A stretch of DNA of 64,000 nt from positions 393,001 to 457,000 of the forward strand of contig NZ_WTYU01000001.1 of the NCBI RefSeq assembly GCF_009827615.1. The letters are read 5' to 3'. Positions within the stretch are counted from its first letter, which is position 1; the number at the start of each line of letters is the position of its first letter. A program made the position numbers and the translations under genes. Below, one piece after another: positions 18,410 through 26,704 of this stretch. This DNA is from Allopontixanthobacter confluentis (GTDB lineage: Bacteria > Pseudomonadota > Alphaproteobacteria > Sphingomonadales > Sphingomonadaceae). Under the pieces are notes generated by a model that saw only the letters and a list, made by a program, of their open reading frames with translations, was not told where the DNA came from and did no database searches.

Positions 18410-19555
18410 TCAGTCCTTGGCCGACTTTTCCTCTATCCGCTGGCTGATTGCGGCAATAAGCTGTTCAAATTGCGCGTTATTTCGCAAATTGATATCCCTT
18501 TGCGGGAAGGGAATTTCGACCCCTTCACGTTGGAACAGGTCCCACAAATTCTTTAGCACCTCTGATTTAACATTGCCCACTCCTGCTTCCGGATCCCTGA
18601 TCCAGCAGTGAATGACAAAGTCGACCGAACTTTCCCCATATTGGTCCAGCCAACAGGTCGGCGGGGGTGACTTCAGGACCCTTTTGCACATTTTGGCAGC
18701 TTCCAGCATCAAGGCTTCCGCCTGCTTGATGTCGCAGCCATAAGACACGCCAACGGGTATCTGCATCCGCACATTCTTCGATGAATAGGACCAGTTTTCC
18801 ACCTGATTGATCATCAGGTTCTCGTTCGGAATAAGATATTCCTTCTGGTCACGGGTAGTGATCGACACCGCCCTGATGCCGATTTTACGAATTTGCCCGA
18901 ATGTGGAAACGCCGGCCTGATCGGCCACGGCAATGACATCGCCCGGCTTGATGGACCGGTCCATCAACAAGATGATGCCGGCAATCAGATTACCAAAGGT
19001 CTTCTGCAGGCCAAAGCCGATGGCCAGACCGAACGCGCCAGAAAATACCGCCAGCGCAGTTAGATCGATGCCCAGAAGATCGATGCCGAACAATATCGCC
19101 AGTGCCCACACTCCCAGCGAGATGAGCTTTTCTGCCAGCAGGCGCTGCGTCACATCCAGCTTGGTAATGCGTTTCAGCAGGCCATGCAGCAGCTTGCTCA
19201 GGAAATAAGCGGCGGTGAGGACGCTGACGATGACCAGAATGACAACCAGCCCATCCCACACAGAAACGCGCATATCGCCCACGCTAAGGGCCATACTGTC
19301 CAGCGTATCGACCAGACTGGCAGCCGTTTCGCTTTTACCCGATACTGCATCCTTGATGTCATTCGCCGCACTCACAGCCTCGGTCGGGGATGCACTGGGG
19401 GCCGGGGTTGGTACGGGTTGCAGCATTACCGTCGCGCCTGCTTCCAGATCACCCGCCGCTGCGCCGGCTGCATCGGTAATGGCTGCGGGGTCTGTGACGG
19501 CGGCATCCGGCGCAGCGGGATTGGTGACGGCTGGGGTGACGGCTGGGGTGGTCAT
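18410..19555 (-). CDS. MscS-family mechanosensitive ion channel
   Basis: An inner-membrane protein of 381 residues. The first ~105 residues are low-complexity Ala/Pro/Thr/Asp, including a short direct repeat TPAVTPAV. Then come three predicted helices (WDGLVVILVIVSVLTAAYFLS; LISLGVWALAILFGIDLLGI; LTALAVFSGAFGLAIGFGLQ), the last being the pore-lining TM3, and the MscS beta domain with FGNLIAGIILLMDRSIKPGD and VSITTRDQKEYLIPNE. It opens with an ATG that overlaps the metC stop by four bases, so it is the third gene of an sseA-metC-mscS transcript. Role in osmotic protection is inferred from the family. Confidence 0.92.
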   Translation of the reverse strand: MTTPAVTPAVTNPAAPDAAVTDPAAITDAAGAAAGDLEAGATVMLQPVPTPAPSASPTEAVSAANDIKDAVSGKSETAASLVDTLDSMALSVGDMRVSVWDGLVVILVIVSVLTAAYFLSKLLHGLLKRITKLDVTQRLLAEKLISLGVWALAILFGIDLLGIDLTALAVFSGAFGLAIGFGLQKTFGNLIAGIILLMDRSIKPGDVIAVADQAGVSTFGQIRKIGIRAVSITTRDQKEYLIPNENLMINQVENWSYSSKNVRMQIPVGVSYGCDIKQAEALMLEAAKMCKRVLKSPPPTCWLDQYGESSVDFVIHCWIRDPEAGVGNVKSEVLKNLWDLFQREGVEIPFPQRDINLRNNAQFEQLIAAISQRIEEKSAKD

Positions 19556-20787
19556 TCCTGCTCCATATCGGCCTGCTCCATGGCGGCAAAGCCTGTTGCA
19601 AGGTCGCAAATGAGATCGGCGGGGTCTTCCAGCCCGATCGATAGGCGAATACCGTATCTGTCGCCAGTGTCCCACCCAGATGGCGGCCAAGGTGTGGCTG
19701 AGCGGTTGCCCGCAGGGTCAAACGGGATGGCGAGGCTTTCATACCCGCCCCAGCTATAGCCGATGCCGAACAGTTGCAGCGCGTCGATCAGCTGCGAACG
19801 CGCTGCTGCGCTGCGTCCTTTGATGACAAAGCTGAACAGGCCGCAGCCGCCGGTAAAATCCCTGGTCCACAATTCATGCCCCGGCGCGCCGGGCAGCAGC
19901 GGACACAGCACATGGGCCACTTCGGCCCGCCCTTTCAGCCAGCTGGCAATGGCCAGCGCGCTATGCGTCGACCGGTCCAGCCGCAGCCCCATGGTGCGCA
20001 GGCTGCGCAGGGCGAGGGACGCATCATCCGGCGACACGACATGGCCCAGTGCCTGCGCTGTCTGGCGCAAAGTGCGATAGAGATCGCCGCGCGCAGCGGC
20101 GCTGCCCATCATCAGGTCGGAATGGCCACCGACGTGTTTTGTCAGTGACATGATGGCAATATCGCAGCCCCGTTCGAGGGCGGGAAAACCAAGCGGCGTC
20201 GCCCATGTGTTATCGATGATGGAAATGACCCCGTGCTGGCGGGCAATGGCAGTCAGCGCGGGAATATCCTGCACTTCCATCGTCAGGCTGCCAGGGCTTT
20301 CCAGCAACACTGCCTTGGTCGCGCTACAGATACTGGCTTCAAACGCTGCCCCATCCAGCGGATCGACAAAGCGGGTTTGTACCCCGAACCGTTTGAGCAG
20401 ACCGGTGGCCATATTGCGCGTGGGTTCATAGGCATTGTCGGTCACCAGCAGCACATCGCCGGGGGAAAGGACTGCCATCAGCGCGCCGGCAATGGCAGCA
20501 ACCCCGCTGGGGTATAAGACGGTGCCTTCCGCCCCCGGTTCAAGCGCCGTCAGCGCGTCTGACAATGCCCATTGGGTGGGCGCGCCCCTGCGGCCATAGA
20601 AAAAGCGGCCATCTTCATTATGACGCGTGCCATCCTTCAGCGCGGCGGTATCGGCATAAAGATGCGTGCTGGCGCGCCACACCGGCGGGTTGACCACGGC
20701 CCCTGTATATTCAGGATCGCGCCCTGCAATGGCCAGCCTGGTGCCTTGGCCCAAAGGGTGATCGGTTGGAAATTTGCCTTTACCCAT
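19552..20787 (-). CDS. metC: Cystathionine beta-lyase
   Basis: A PLP enzyme of the Cys/Met gamma-family, 411 residues, cleaving cystathionine to homocysteine, pyruvate and ammonia. Motifs: NPPVWRASTHLY, FFYGRRGAPT (Tyr/Arg of the phosphate site), YPSGVAAI, DNTWATPLGF, and SLTKHVGGHSD with the PLP lysine. The N-terminal YGRRG rather than YSRxxNPT and the TWATPLGF pattern favour MetC over cystathionine gamma-synthase; the distinction is family-based. It starts two bases after the sseA stop and overlaps mscS. Confidence 0.9.
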   Translation of the reverse strand: MGKGKFPTDHPLGQGTRLAIAGRDPEYTGAVVNPPVWRASTHLYADTAALKDGTRHNEDGRFFYGRRGAPTQWALSDALTALEPGAEGTVLYPSGVAAIAGALMAVLSPGDVLLVTDNAYEPTRNMATGLLKRFGVQTRFVDPLDGAAFEASICSATKAVLLESPGSLTMEVQDIPALTAIARQHGVISIIDNTWATPLGFPALERGCDIAIMSLTKHVGGHSDLMMGSAAARGDLYRTLRQTAQALGHVVSPDDASLALRSLRTMGLRLDRSTHSALAIASWLKGRAEVAHVLCPLLPGAPGHELWTRDFTGGCGLFSFVIKGRSAAARSQLIDALQLFGIGYSWGGYESLAIPFDPAGNRSATPWPPSGWDTGDRYGIRLSIGLEDPADLICDLATGFAAMEQADMEQE

Positions 20788-20789
20788 GG

Positions 20790-21650
20790 TCAGCGTGATG
20801 GCCCTGTCTGTTTGGGTGTATCAGGGTCTCGCCCCCATTCACTCCAGCTTCCGTCGTACAGGGCGGTATCATGCTTGCCGATCAGTTCCATGGCAAAAAG
20901 CAGGACCGATGCGGTCATCCCGCTGCCGCAAGTCGCAGTGACTGGCGCTGACAAATCAACCTGCGCCTGCAGGAATGCGCGTTCGATTTCCGCCTGGGGC
21001 AGAAATGTGCCGTCATCCGCCAGAAGGTCTGCATAATGGAGGTTCAGCGCGCCGGGAATATGTCCGCCGGGCAAATCGTGAACAGTGTCCCTTGTGGTGC
21101 CGCAAAACCGCGCCCCATCGCGCGCATCCACGATCTGTTCCGCGCAGCTATCCAAATTTGCCAGCACTTGCGCTTTGCTGCGTACCCGGGTTTGATCCTC
21201 TTGCGGTGCGGTAAAGCCCGATGGGGCAACATTCGCCGGCCCGCTGTGGATGGGGCGGTTTTCCGACAGCCACTTCTGCAAACCGCCATCAAGTATGGCG
21301 ACATTATCCAGCCCGAACATACGAAAAATGAAATAAGCCCGCGCTGCACTGCGCAAGGCGCTGTTGTCATACAGCACGATGCGGCCGCAAGTTCCAACGC
21401 CCAGGCTTCGCATTCGGGCGTCGAACTGGTCATGGCGCGGCAGGGCTGACGGCACTGGCGATGTCTCGTCCTTCAACGATGGCAGGTCGAGAAACCGCGC
21501 GCCGGAGATATGCCCGGCGGTAAATTCGGCCGCCGCGTCACGCTGCGCGCCAGGCAAATGTGCTGATGCGTCAAGAATGACGAGATCATCTGCGGGGCGG
21601 GCAGCCTGCATCTCGTGAGCCAGCCAGCTGGTGCTTACCAATATATCCAT
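20790..21650 (-). CDS. sseA: 3-mercaptopyruvate sulfurtransferase
   Basis: Two tandem rhodanese domains, 286 residues. It begins DILVSTSWLAHEM, has the first-domain HISGARFLDL and GRIVLYDNSALRSAARA, and the second-domain GGHIPGALNLHYADLL. The active-site loop is CGSGMTASV, the pattern of mercaptopyruvate sulfurtransferases rather than the CRxGxxR loop of thiosulfate enzymes. It likely transfers sulfane sulfur from 3-mercaptopyruvate, a cysteine transamination product. ATG 21650 is directly preceded by an in-frame GTG that could also start. First gene before metC. Confidence 0.92.
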   Translation of the reverse strand: MDILVSTSWLAHEMQAARPADDLVILDASAHLPGAQRDAAAEFTAGHISGARFLDLPSLKDETSPVPSALPRHDQFDARMRSLGVGTCGRIVLYDNSALRSAARAYFIFRMFGLDNVAILDGGLQKWLSENRPIHSGPANVAPSGFTAPQEDQTRVRSKAQVLANLDSCAEQIVDARDGARFCGTTRDTVHDLPGGHIPGALNLHYADLLADDGTFLPQAEIERAFLQAQVDLSAPVTATCGSGMTASVLLFAMELIGKHDTALYDGSWSEWGRDPDTPKQTGPSR

Positions 21651-21703
21651 CACGCTAGGCGTAGCGGGCGTAGCGCGCCGCGTCGATAGGATTGGTGACC
21701 GGT

Positions 21704-22975
21704 TCAGTCGAGCGGTCTGCTGCCAATCTGTGTGTATGTCTGCGGCATTTCATCCAGCCGGAAGGGCTGCACCCGCGCGTTGGCGGCACCGGCTTTCATG
21801 CCGATCACGAAGGTCTGCGTTACAGCGTCCATCCCGTCTGCCTCAATCCGCAGCCGCAGCAACGGCACATAAAGACGTGCCTTGCCCTGGGCGATGGTGC
21901 GAACCTGGCTGACCGGCAGGATGAAGTTTGCATTGGTCATGCCAGCTTGCCCTGCGGAAATTGCGTCTATGTCAGCCACGCGGGGCAGCTGTGTGGCAGC
22001 TTCGCATAATTGCTCGGCAATCGGCACTTTGCCATGCGCGGTCACAAGATCGCCCGAAATGGTCAGGCCGCGCAATTCCTTGCCGGTGCGGTTGCGCAAA
22101 GTGATGGCGCAGGTCAGCGATGCATTCATCATGCTGCGGCTGAGTTTGGCAGGCTGCACCGAAATGCTGACCGCGCCTTCACTGCGCAGCGGTGCCGCAG
22201 GGGCGTCAGCGGCCTTTACCGAAGCCGGAATTGCCGCAGCAGGGTTTGGAGACCTGGCAGGTGGTTGTACGGCGGGAGCTATACCCTGCGGTGCATCGCG
22301 GCCAGCTGTGTCAGGCTTTGCCGCCAGTGGCGGCTCGATTGTTTCAACGCGGGTTTTCGCCGTTGGCCGCCGTGACCAGAAAAACAGCGCCACGGCACCG
22401 GCACCGATAATCGCCGCCAGAATGGCGAGCCACATTCCCCATGGCGAGGAATTTTCCGGTGCAGCAGACGCTGTTGTGTCAGCCTGCGTGGCCGGGGCGG
22501 GCAAAGGTGCGGCGGGCAGGGACGACGCAGGAAACGATCCTTGCGCATCATCACCAGCGCCACCTTCGGCAGGGCTAATTTCTTGCGGCACGGTTTCAAA
22601 CGGCGCGGACCCGCCGGTGGCATCCGCCGGGAGCTGTTGGCCCGTGACCGAACGCGCAGCCGGGGTAAACCGCCGTGTGGCGGGCGTCTGTTCCGCTTGC
22701 GGCGGCGCGGCGCGGGGGGCGGGGCGCGGTGCGGGGGTCTGGGCCGGGGCTTGCGTATTGTCCGGCGTGGGCGCGCTGGGCGTTGCCGTCGGGATCACGC
22801 GGGGCCTTACCGGTACAGGTCCGTCAATATCGACCGGGCCTTGCACCTGCGGCGTGCGCGTCGGGGATGGCGACGGGGCCGGCGGCAACTGAAAGTCGCG
22901 CACGGGTGCCGGTGTCGCCATGGCCGGCGCGGAAAATGCCAGAGCCAGCAAAAGGGAAGGAAATTTGAAAGTCAT
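21704..22975 (-). CDS. Proline-rich exported protein with single membrane helix (unknown)
   Basis: I do not recognise a named family. The 423-residue product has a signal peptide (MTFKFPSLLLALAFSAPAMA), a Pro/Ala/Thr-rich region of about 150 residues, one membrane helix near residues 180-200 (WGMWLAILAAIIGAGAVALFFW), then a second low-complexity linker and a C-terminal domain of about 140 residues starting VSISVQPAKLSRSMMNASLTCAI. That domain reads as an immunoglobulin-like beta fold (alternating strands, TISGDLVTAHGKVP, NFILPVSQV). The start at ATG 22975 gives the signal peptide; longer upstream frames lack one. It may be the first gene of the sseA-metC-mscS run. Confidence 0.75.
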   Translation of the reverse strand: MTFKFPSLLLALAFSAPAMATPAPVRDFQLPPAPSPSPTRTPQVQGPVDIDGPVPVRPRVIPTATPSAPTPDNTQAPAQTPAPRPAPRAAPPQAEQTPATRRFTPAARSVTGQQLPADATGGSAPFETVPQEISPAEGGAGDDAQGSFPASSLPAAPLPAPATQADTTASAAPENSSPWGMWLAILAAIIGAGAVALFFWSRRPTAKTRVETIEPPLAAKPDTAGRDAPQGIAPAVQPPARSPNPAAAIPASVKAADAPAAPLRSEGAVSISVQPAKLSRSMMNASLTCAITLRNRTGKELRGLTISGDLVTAHGKVPIAEQLCEAATQLPRVADIDAISAGQAGMTNANFILPVSQVRTIAQGKARLYVPLLRLRIEADGMDAVTQTFVIGMKAGAANARVQPFRLDEMPQTYTQIGSRPLD

Positions 22976-23080
22976 AATTGCGCGTTTGGGTCCAAGCATA
23001 AGCGGCGCTGAATAGGTAATGAATTGCAAACATACCACTGGTGACTTGTGCTGCGCGCACGATCGCGGCATCAGCGCGGC

Positions 23081-23539
23081 ATGAGTGACACACCTGTAAC
23101 ATCATTTCTCGGCCAGCAAACGCCGCTTCCCGTCTCGCCAGAAGAAGCCGTGCTGGATTATGTGCCCAATCCGCGGCCATCGGCATTATATCTGGCCCGC
23201 TTTGCCGCGCCCGAATTCACGTCGCTGTGCCCGGTTACCGGCCAGCCTGACTTTGCCCATCTGGTGATTGATTATGCGCCGGGCGAAACCATTGTCGAAT
23301 CCAAGAGCCTGAAGCTGTTTCTGGGTTCATTCCGCAACCATGCCGGTTTTCACGAAGACGTGACAGTCGGCATCGGCCAGCGTCTGGTGGACGAGATGCA
23401 GCCCCGCTGGCTACGCATTGGCGGATATTGGTATCCGCGTGGCGGTATTCCGATTGATGTGTTCTGGCAAACCGGTACGCCGCCCGAAGGGCTGTGGGTG
23501 CCGGATCAGGGTGTCAGCAGCTACCGCGGCCGGGGTTGA
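23081..23539 (+). CDS. queF: NADPH-dependent 7-cyano-7-deazaguanine reductase
   Basis: QueF reduces preQ0 to preQ1 in queuosine synthesis, a tRNA modification pathway. The 152-residue protein is the short (unimodular) form. Motifs: the catalytic Cys in [13 protein letters not shown], the substrate/NADPH-binding [14 protein letters not shown], and the conserved HEDV. Start at ATG 23081; a longer in-frame TTG start at 23048 has no family support. No other queuosine gene is in the window. Confidence 0.96.
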   Translation: MSDTPVTSFLGQQTPLPVSPEEAVLDYVPNPRPSALYLARFAAPEFTSLCPVTGQPDFAHLVIDYAPGETIVESKSLKLFLGSFRNHAGFHEDVTVGIGQRLVDEMQPRWLRIGGYWYPRGGIPIDVFWQTGTPPEGLWVPDQGVSSYRGRG

Positions 23540-23599
23540 AGCCCGCCTGACGCCTGAAGATTGAGGCTGGCGGCATGCGTTTCGCGCACCGCTGCGTTT

Positions 23600-23761
23600 C
23601 TAGCGTCTGGCACCCCAGTCGCTGCGAGGCCCGCCATTTGTGGATGCGGCATGGCCTGCCGACCATCCGCGAAACCCGTCCTTGACCCGCGTGAGATCAT
23701 AACCGGAAGCATACAGCATACCGGTCACCAATAGCGCAGACAGGATGATTTTCTTGAACAT
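23600..23761 (-). CDS. Small 53-residue exported or membrane protein (candidate)
   Basis: A short open frame reads MFKKIILSALLVTGMLYASG and then about 33 mostly polar, Gly/Arg-containing residues ending GGPRSDWGARR. The basic start plus a 15-residue hydrophobic stretch looks like a signal peptide or single membrane anchor. AAGGG sits eight bases before the ATG, the frame ends at TAG, and the region would otherwise be a 307-bp gap before the tRNA. I do not recognise a family; short secreted proteins of this pattern occur in sphingomonads, but no homology is claimed. Confidence 0.5.
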   Translation of the reverse strand: MFKKIILSALLVTGMLYASGYDLTRVKDGFRGWSAGHAASTNGGPRSDWGARR

Positions 23762-23846
23762 GGGCCAACCCTTGCACGGTTTGGCAAAGATTCGGTTAAT
23801 TGAGCCCCGGGAAAGTGATGCCCGCTGCCAAGGCGCAGGGCAAAAG

Positions 23847-23922
<76 letters not shown>

Positions 23923-23940
23923 CCGAAGCGCGCTAATGCG

Positions 23941-24825
23941 TCAGGTCACGCCGAAGGTCCAGCCCTCGGTTGCAGCAATTTTTTCCGTCATGCTTTTTGG
24001 CGCCCAAAATTCGCTGTTTTCCGCGGTTTTTCGCAGCCACGCTGATGCAACAATTGCGTCAGAGGAATGGTCATCTATCGCGCCCTGCTGCTGAATCGGC
24101 CTGCTGCCGAGAATCACCAGCGCTTCATCAAGCTCTGCATGGCAACGCATTTTTGCCCGGCCAGCCCGCCGCCCGCCTGCCATGGCCGCAATGGTAGTGT
24201 ATATTTCCACCAGCACTGATCCTGTTGCGGGCACCGGGTCAAACGGCCACAGGGCCATGGATCCATCCAGCCGGTGCAGCAGCCGCATTCCGGTAAGGCT
24301 AGATTTGCCCACCTGCGCTGCGCCGACAAGATTGAAATTGCTGTAAGGATTACAGCCCTGCCGGCTCTGGTGAAATTCGGTGACGCGCAGCCGCCCGCGG
24401 CCGCTGCCGAACAGATCGCCCTGACGCCCGCCATGCCGTCTGAAATACCGGCTGGTGACGGGATGATCCACAAATGGTCCAGCGCCCAGATGCGGCGCCT
24501 TCGTGCAGATATTTTCCACCATGGCCCACAAGTCGCGCGCAGTGGCCGGGCTGTCATCCCAGCCGGGAAAGAAACTGCCGGCGTCGGCAAAGGGGAGGGA
24601 GCCGCTCAGATCCATGCCGACCAGCGCATTGGCGGGCAATTCCGTTTCCAGCCACTGCAGCACTTCGCTGCGCGACCAGCGATGGCCGGGCCGCACCAGT
24701 TGCGGCGCGCCGGTTCCGGGCCGGCAATGCGCCAGGGCAATGCCCTTGTGCCGTTCACCTGCCGCACCAGACCAGTCGATCGCCACAAAACTGCTGAAGC
24801 GTGCAGGTTCGCCGCCAGTTCTCAT
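23941..24825 (-). CDS. Predicted RNase H-like fold protein next to rarA (unknown function)
   Basis: A 294-residue soluble protein I cannot assign to a named gene. The pattern of acidic residues suggests an RNase H-like fold: Asp17 in the first strand (VAIDWSGAAG), Asp72 (VGMDLSGSLPF), Glu207 (VLVEIYTTIAAM) and Asp256 in DDHSSDAIVASAWL, the last resembling the DAL/DAI helix of DUF429-type predicted nucleases. This is inferred by eye. It starts eight bases after the rarA stop, so both probably share a transcript, which would fit a DNA or RNA processing role. The ATG at 24825 is preferred; upstream in-frame codons overlap rarA. Confidence 0.7.
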   Translation of the reverse strand: MRTGGEPARFSSFVAIDWSGAAGERHKGIALAHCRPGTGAPQLVRPGHRWSRSEVLQWLETELPANALVGMDLSGSLPFADAGSFFPGWDDSPATARDLWAMVENICTKAPHLGAGPFVDHPVTSRYFRRHGGRQGDLFGSGRGRLRVTEFHQSRQGCNPYSNFNLVGAAQVGKSSLTGMRLLHRLDGSMALWPFDPVPATGSVLVEIYTTIAAMAGGRRAGRAKMRCHAELDEALVILGSRPIQQQGAIDDHSSDAIVASAWLRKTAENSEFWAPKSMTEKIAATEGWTFGVT

Positions 24826-24832
24826 CCGGCGC

Positions 24833-26155
24833 TCATTCGTTCTGCAATTGGGCGCGCTTCTTCGCCCACCAGTCCATGCGTTCGCGCACCTTGCGTTCAA
24901 AGCCGCGTTCTACCGGCTGGTAATATTCCTGCGGTTCCATGTCATCGGGCCAGTAATGCGCGCCGGAAAACCCGTCATCGGTGTTGTGATCATAGGCATA
25001 ATTCTTACCATAGCCGATGTCTTTCATCAGCTTGGTCGGCGCATTCAGTATGTTGGCAGGCGGCGCCAGCGACCCTGTTTCGCGGGCGCTTTTCCAGGCC
25101 GCCTTCTGCGCGCCATAAACCGCGTTGGATTTGGGCGCCGTGGCGCAATACAGGCAGGCCTGCACAATCGCGAGCTCGCCTTCCGGACTGCCCAGAAACT
25201 GATAGGCATCCTTCGCCGCGAGGCACTGGGTCAGCGCCTGCGGATCGGCCAGGCCAATATCTTCCGAGGCAAAGAGCACCAGTCGGCGCAGCACATATAG
25301 GGGTTCTTCCCCGGCAGTCAGCATCCGGGCCATGTAATATAGGGATGCCTGCGGGTCCGATCCGCGCAGGCTTTTATGCAGCGCCGAGATCAGATTGTAA
25401 TGACCATCCCGATCCTTGTCATAAACGGCCACCCGCCGTTGGAGGAATTTGCCCAGTCCGGCAGGATCGAGCGGATTGTCGATCCTTGCAGAATAAAGCG
25501 TTTCTGCCTGATTGAGCAGGAAACGCCCGTCGCCATCGGCAGATGCCACCAGCGCATTGCGGGCCTCTGCCGTCAGCGGCAAGGGGCCTTCCAGACCCTC
25601 GCCCCTGCTGATGAGTGTTTCGAGCGCCTCTGTATCGAGCCGCCGCAGGATAAGCACTTGTGCGCGGCTGAGAAGGGCTGCGTTGAGCACAAAACTGGGG
25701 TTTTCGGTGGTCGCGCCGACCAGCGTAACCGTTCCGCGTTCGACAAAGGGCAGGAAGCCATCCTGCTGGGCGCGGTTGAAGCGGTGAATTTCATCCACGA
25801 ACAGCAGCGTGCGCTGGCCAGCCAGTGCGGCCTTGTCAGCCGCGGCAAAGGCTTTTTTAAGATCGGCCACGCCTGAAAATACGGCGCTTACAGCCTCGAA
25901 CCGCATGCCTACGGCTGCTGCCAGCAGGCGCGCAATGGTGGTCTTGCCAGTGCCCGGCGGGCCCCACAGGATCATGGACGAGAGTTTGCCTGCGGCAACC
26001 ATCCGCCCGATCGCGCCTTCCGGCCCGGTCAGATGGTCCTGCCCCACCACATCATCCAGCACACGCGGGCGCAGGCGGTCAGCCAGCGGCGCATCATCGC
26101 GCAGGGCATCAGGGGGCGTTCCCCCGGGAATATCATCAACAAACAGATCGGCCAT
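24833..26155 (-). CDS. rarA: Replication-associated recombination protein A (AAA+ ATPase)
   Basis: RarA (MgsA) is an AAA+ ATPase related to clamp-loader subunits and RuvB that acts at stalled replication forks. The 440-residue protein starts MADLFVDD, has ADRLRPRVLDDVVGQDHLTG, Walker A GPPGTGKTT, Walker B FVDEIHRFNRAQQDGFLP, sensor-1 GATTENPSF, and the C-terminal tetramerisation region with GSDPQASLYYMARM, RRLVLFASEDIGLADP and DIGYGKNYAYDHN. I take ATG 26155; the frame extends upstream without family sequence. It is followed by the RNase H-like gene. Confidence 0.96.
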   Translation of the reverse strand: MADLFVDDIPGGTPPDALRDDAPLADRLRPRVLDDVVGQDHLTGPEGAIGRMVAAGKLSSMILWGPPGTGKTTIARLLAAAVGMRFEAVSAVFSGVADLKKAFAAADKAALAGQRTLLFVDEIHRFNRAQQDGFLPFVERGTVTLVGATTENPSFVLNAALLSRAQVLILRRLDTEALETLISRGEGLEGPLPLTAEARNALVASADGDGRFLLNQAETLYSARIDNPLDPAGLGKFLQRRVAVYDKDRDGHYNLISALHKSLRGSDPQASLYYMARMLTAGEEPLYVLRRLVLFASEDIGLADPQALTQCLAAKDAYQFLGSPEGELAIVQACLYCATAPKSNAVYGAQKAAWKSARETGSLAPPANILNAPTKLMKDIGYGKNYAYDHNTDDGFSGAHYWPDDMEPQEYYQPVERGFERKVRERMDWWAKKRAQLQNE

Positions 26156-26248
26156 CAGCCTTACGTAATGCCTCCGCCGGATTTTGCCATTCTTCCGGGA
26201 TAGTTTACAATCACAGCCTTGGGGGACGCAAGATTGAGGGGAACCGTG

Positions 26249-26704
26249 ATGAACCAGACGATACAGAAAGCACCGTGGCACCTGTGGGTGGTGGGCCTTG
26301 TCAGCCTGTTATGGAATGGGTTCGGGGCGTATGATTATACCCAGACCCAACTGCGCAATGTCGATTACATGACCAGCGCGTTCGAACAGATGGGTGTCGA
26401 TGTGGCTGCAGGGATGGCGTATTTCGACGCTTTCCCGATCTGGGCCGATGCTTTCTGGGCGTTTGGCGTGTGGGGCGCGGTTGCAGGCTCGGTCCTGCTG
26501 CTGCTGCGCAGCCGCTTCGCCTTTCCTGCATTCGCCTTGTCGATTGTGGGGCTGATCGTCACCACGATCTTCCAATATGCCAACCCGATGCCGGGTGATT
26601 ATGACAAGACGTTCCCTATCGTAATCAGCGTAATCATCTGGGTGGTTACCATCGCGCTGACGCTTTACGCCCGCCGGATGATTGCCAAAGGTGTGCTTCG
26701 CTAG
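26249..26704 (+). CDS. Four-helix membrane protein of unknown function
   Basis: A 151-residue integral membrane protein. Predicted helices: WHLWVVGLVSLLWNGFGAY, FWAFGVWGAVAGSVLLLL, FAFPAFALSIVGLIVTTIF and FPIVISVIIWVVTIALTLY. The N-terminal PWHLWVVG...WNGFGAYDY and the short soluble loop YFDAFPIWADAFW resemble a conserved alphaproteobacterial hypothetical family sometimes labelled sugar transporter, a label I do not trust. GAGGGGA precedes the ATG at 26249. Divergent from rarA; its stop overlaps the convergent glycosyltransferase stop by four bases. Confidence 0.8.
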   Translation: MNQTIQKAPWHLWVVGLVSLLWNGFGAYDYTQTQLRNVDYMTSAFEQMGVDVAAGMAYFDAFPIWADAFWAFGVWGAVAGSVLLLLRSRFAFPAFALSIVGLIVTTIFQYANPMPGDYDKTFPIVISVIIWVVTIALTLYARRMIAKGVLR

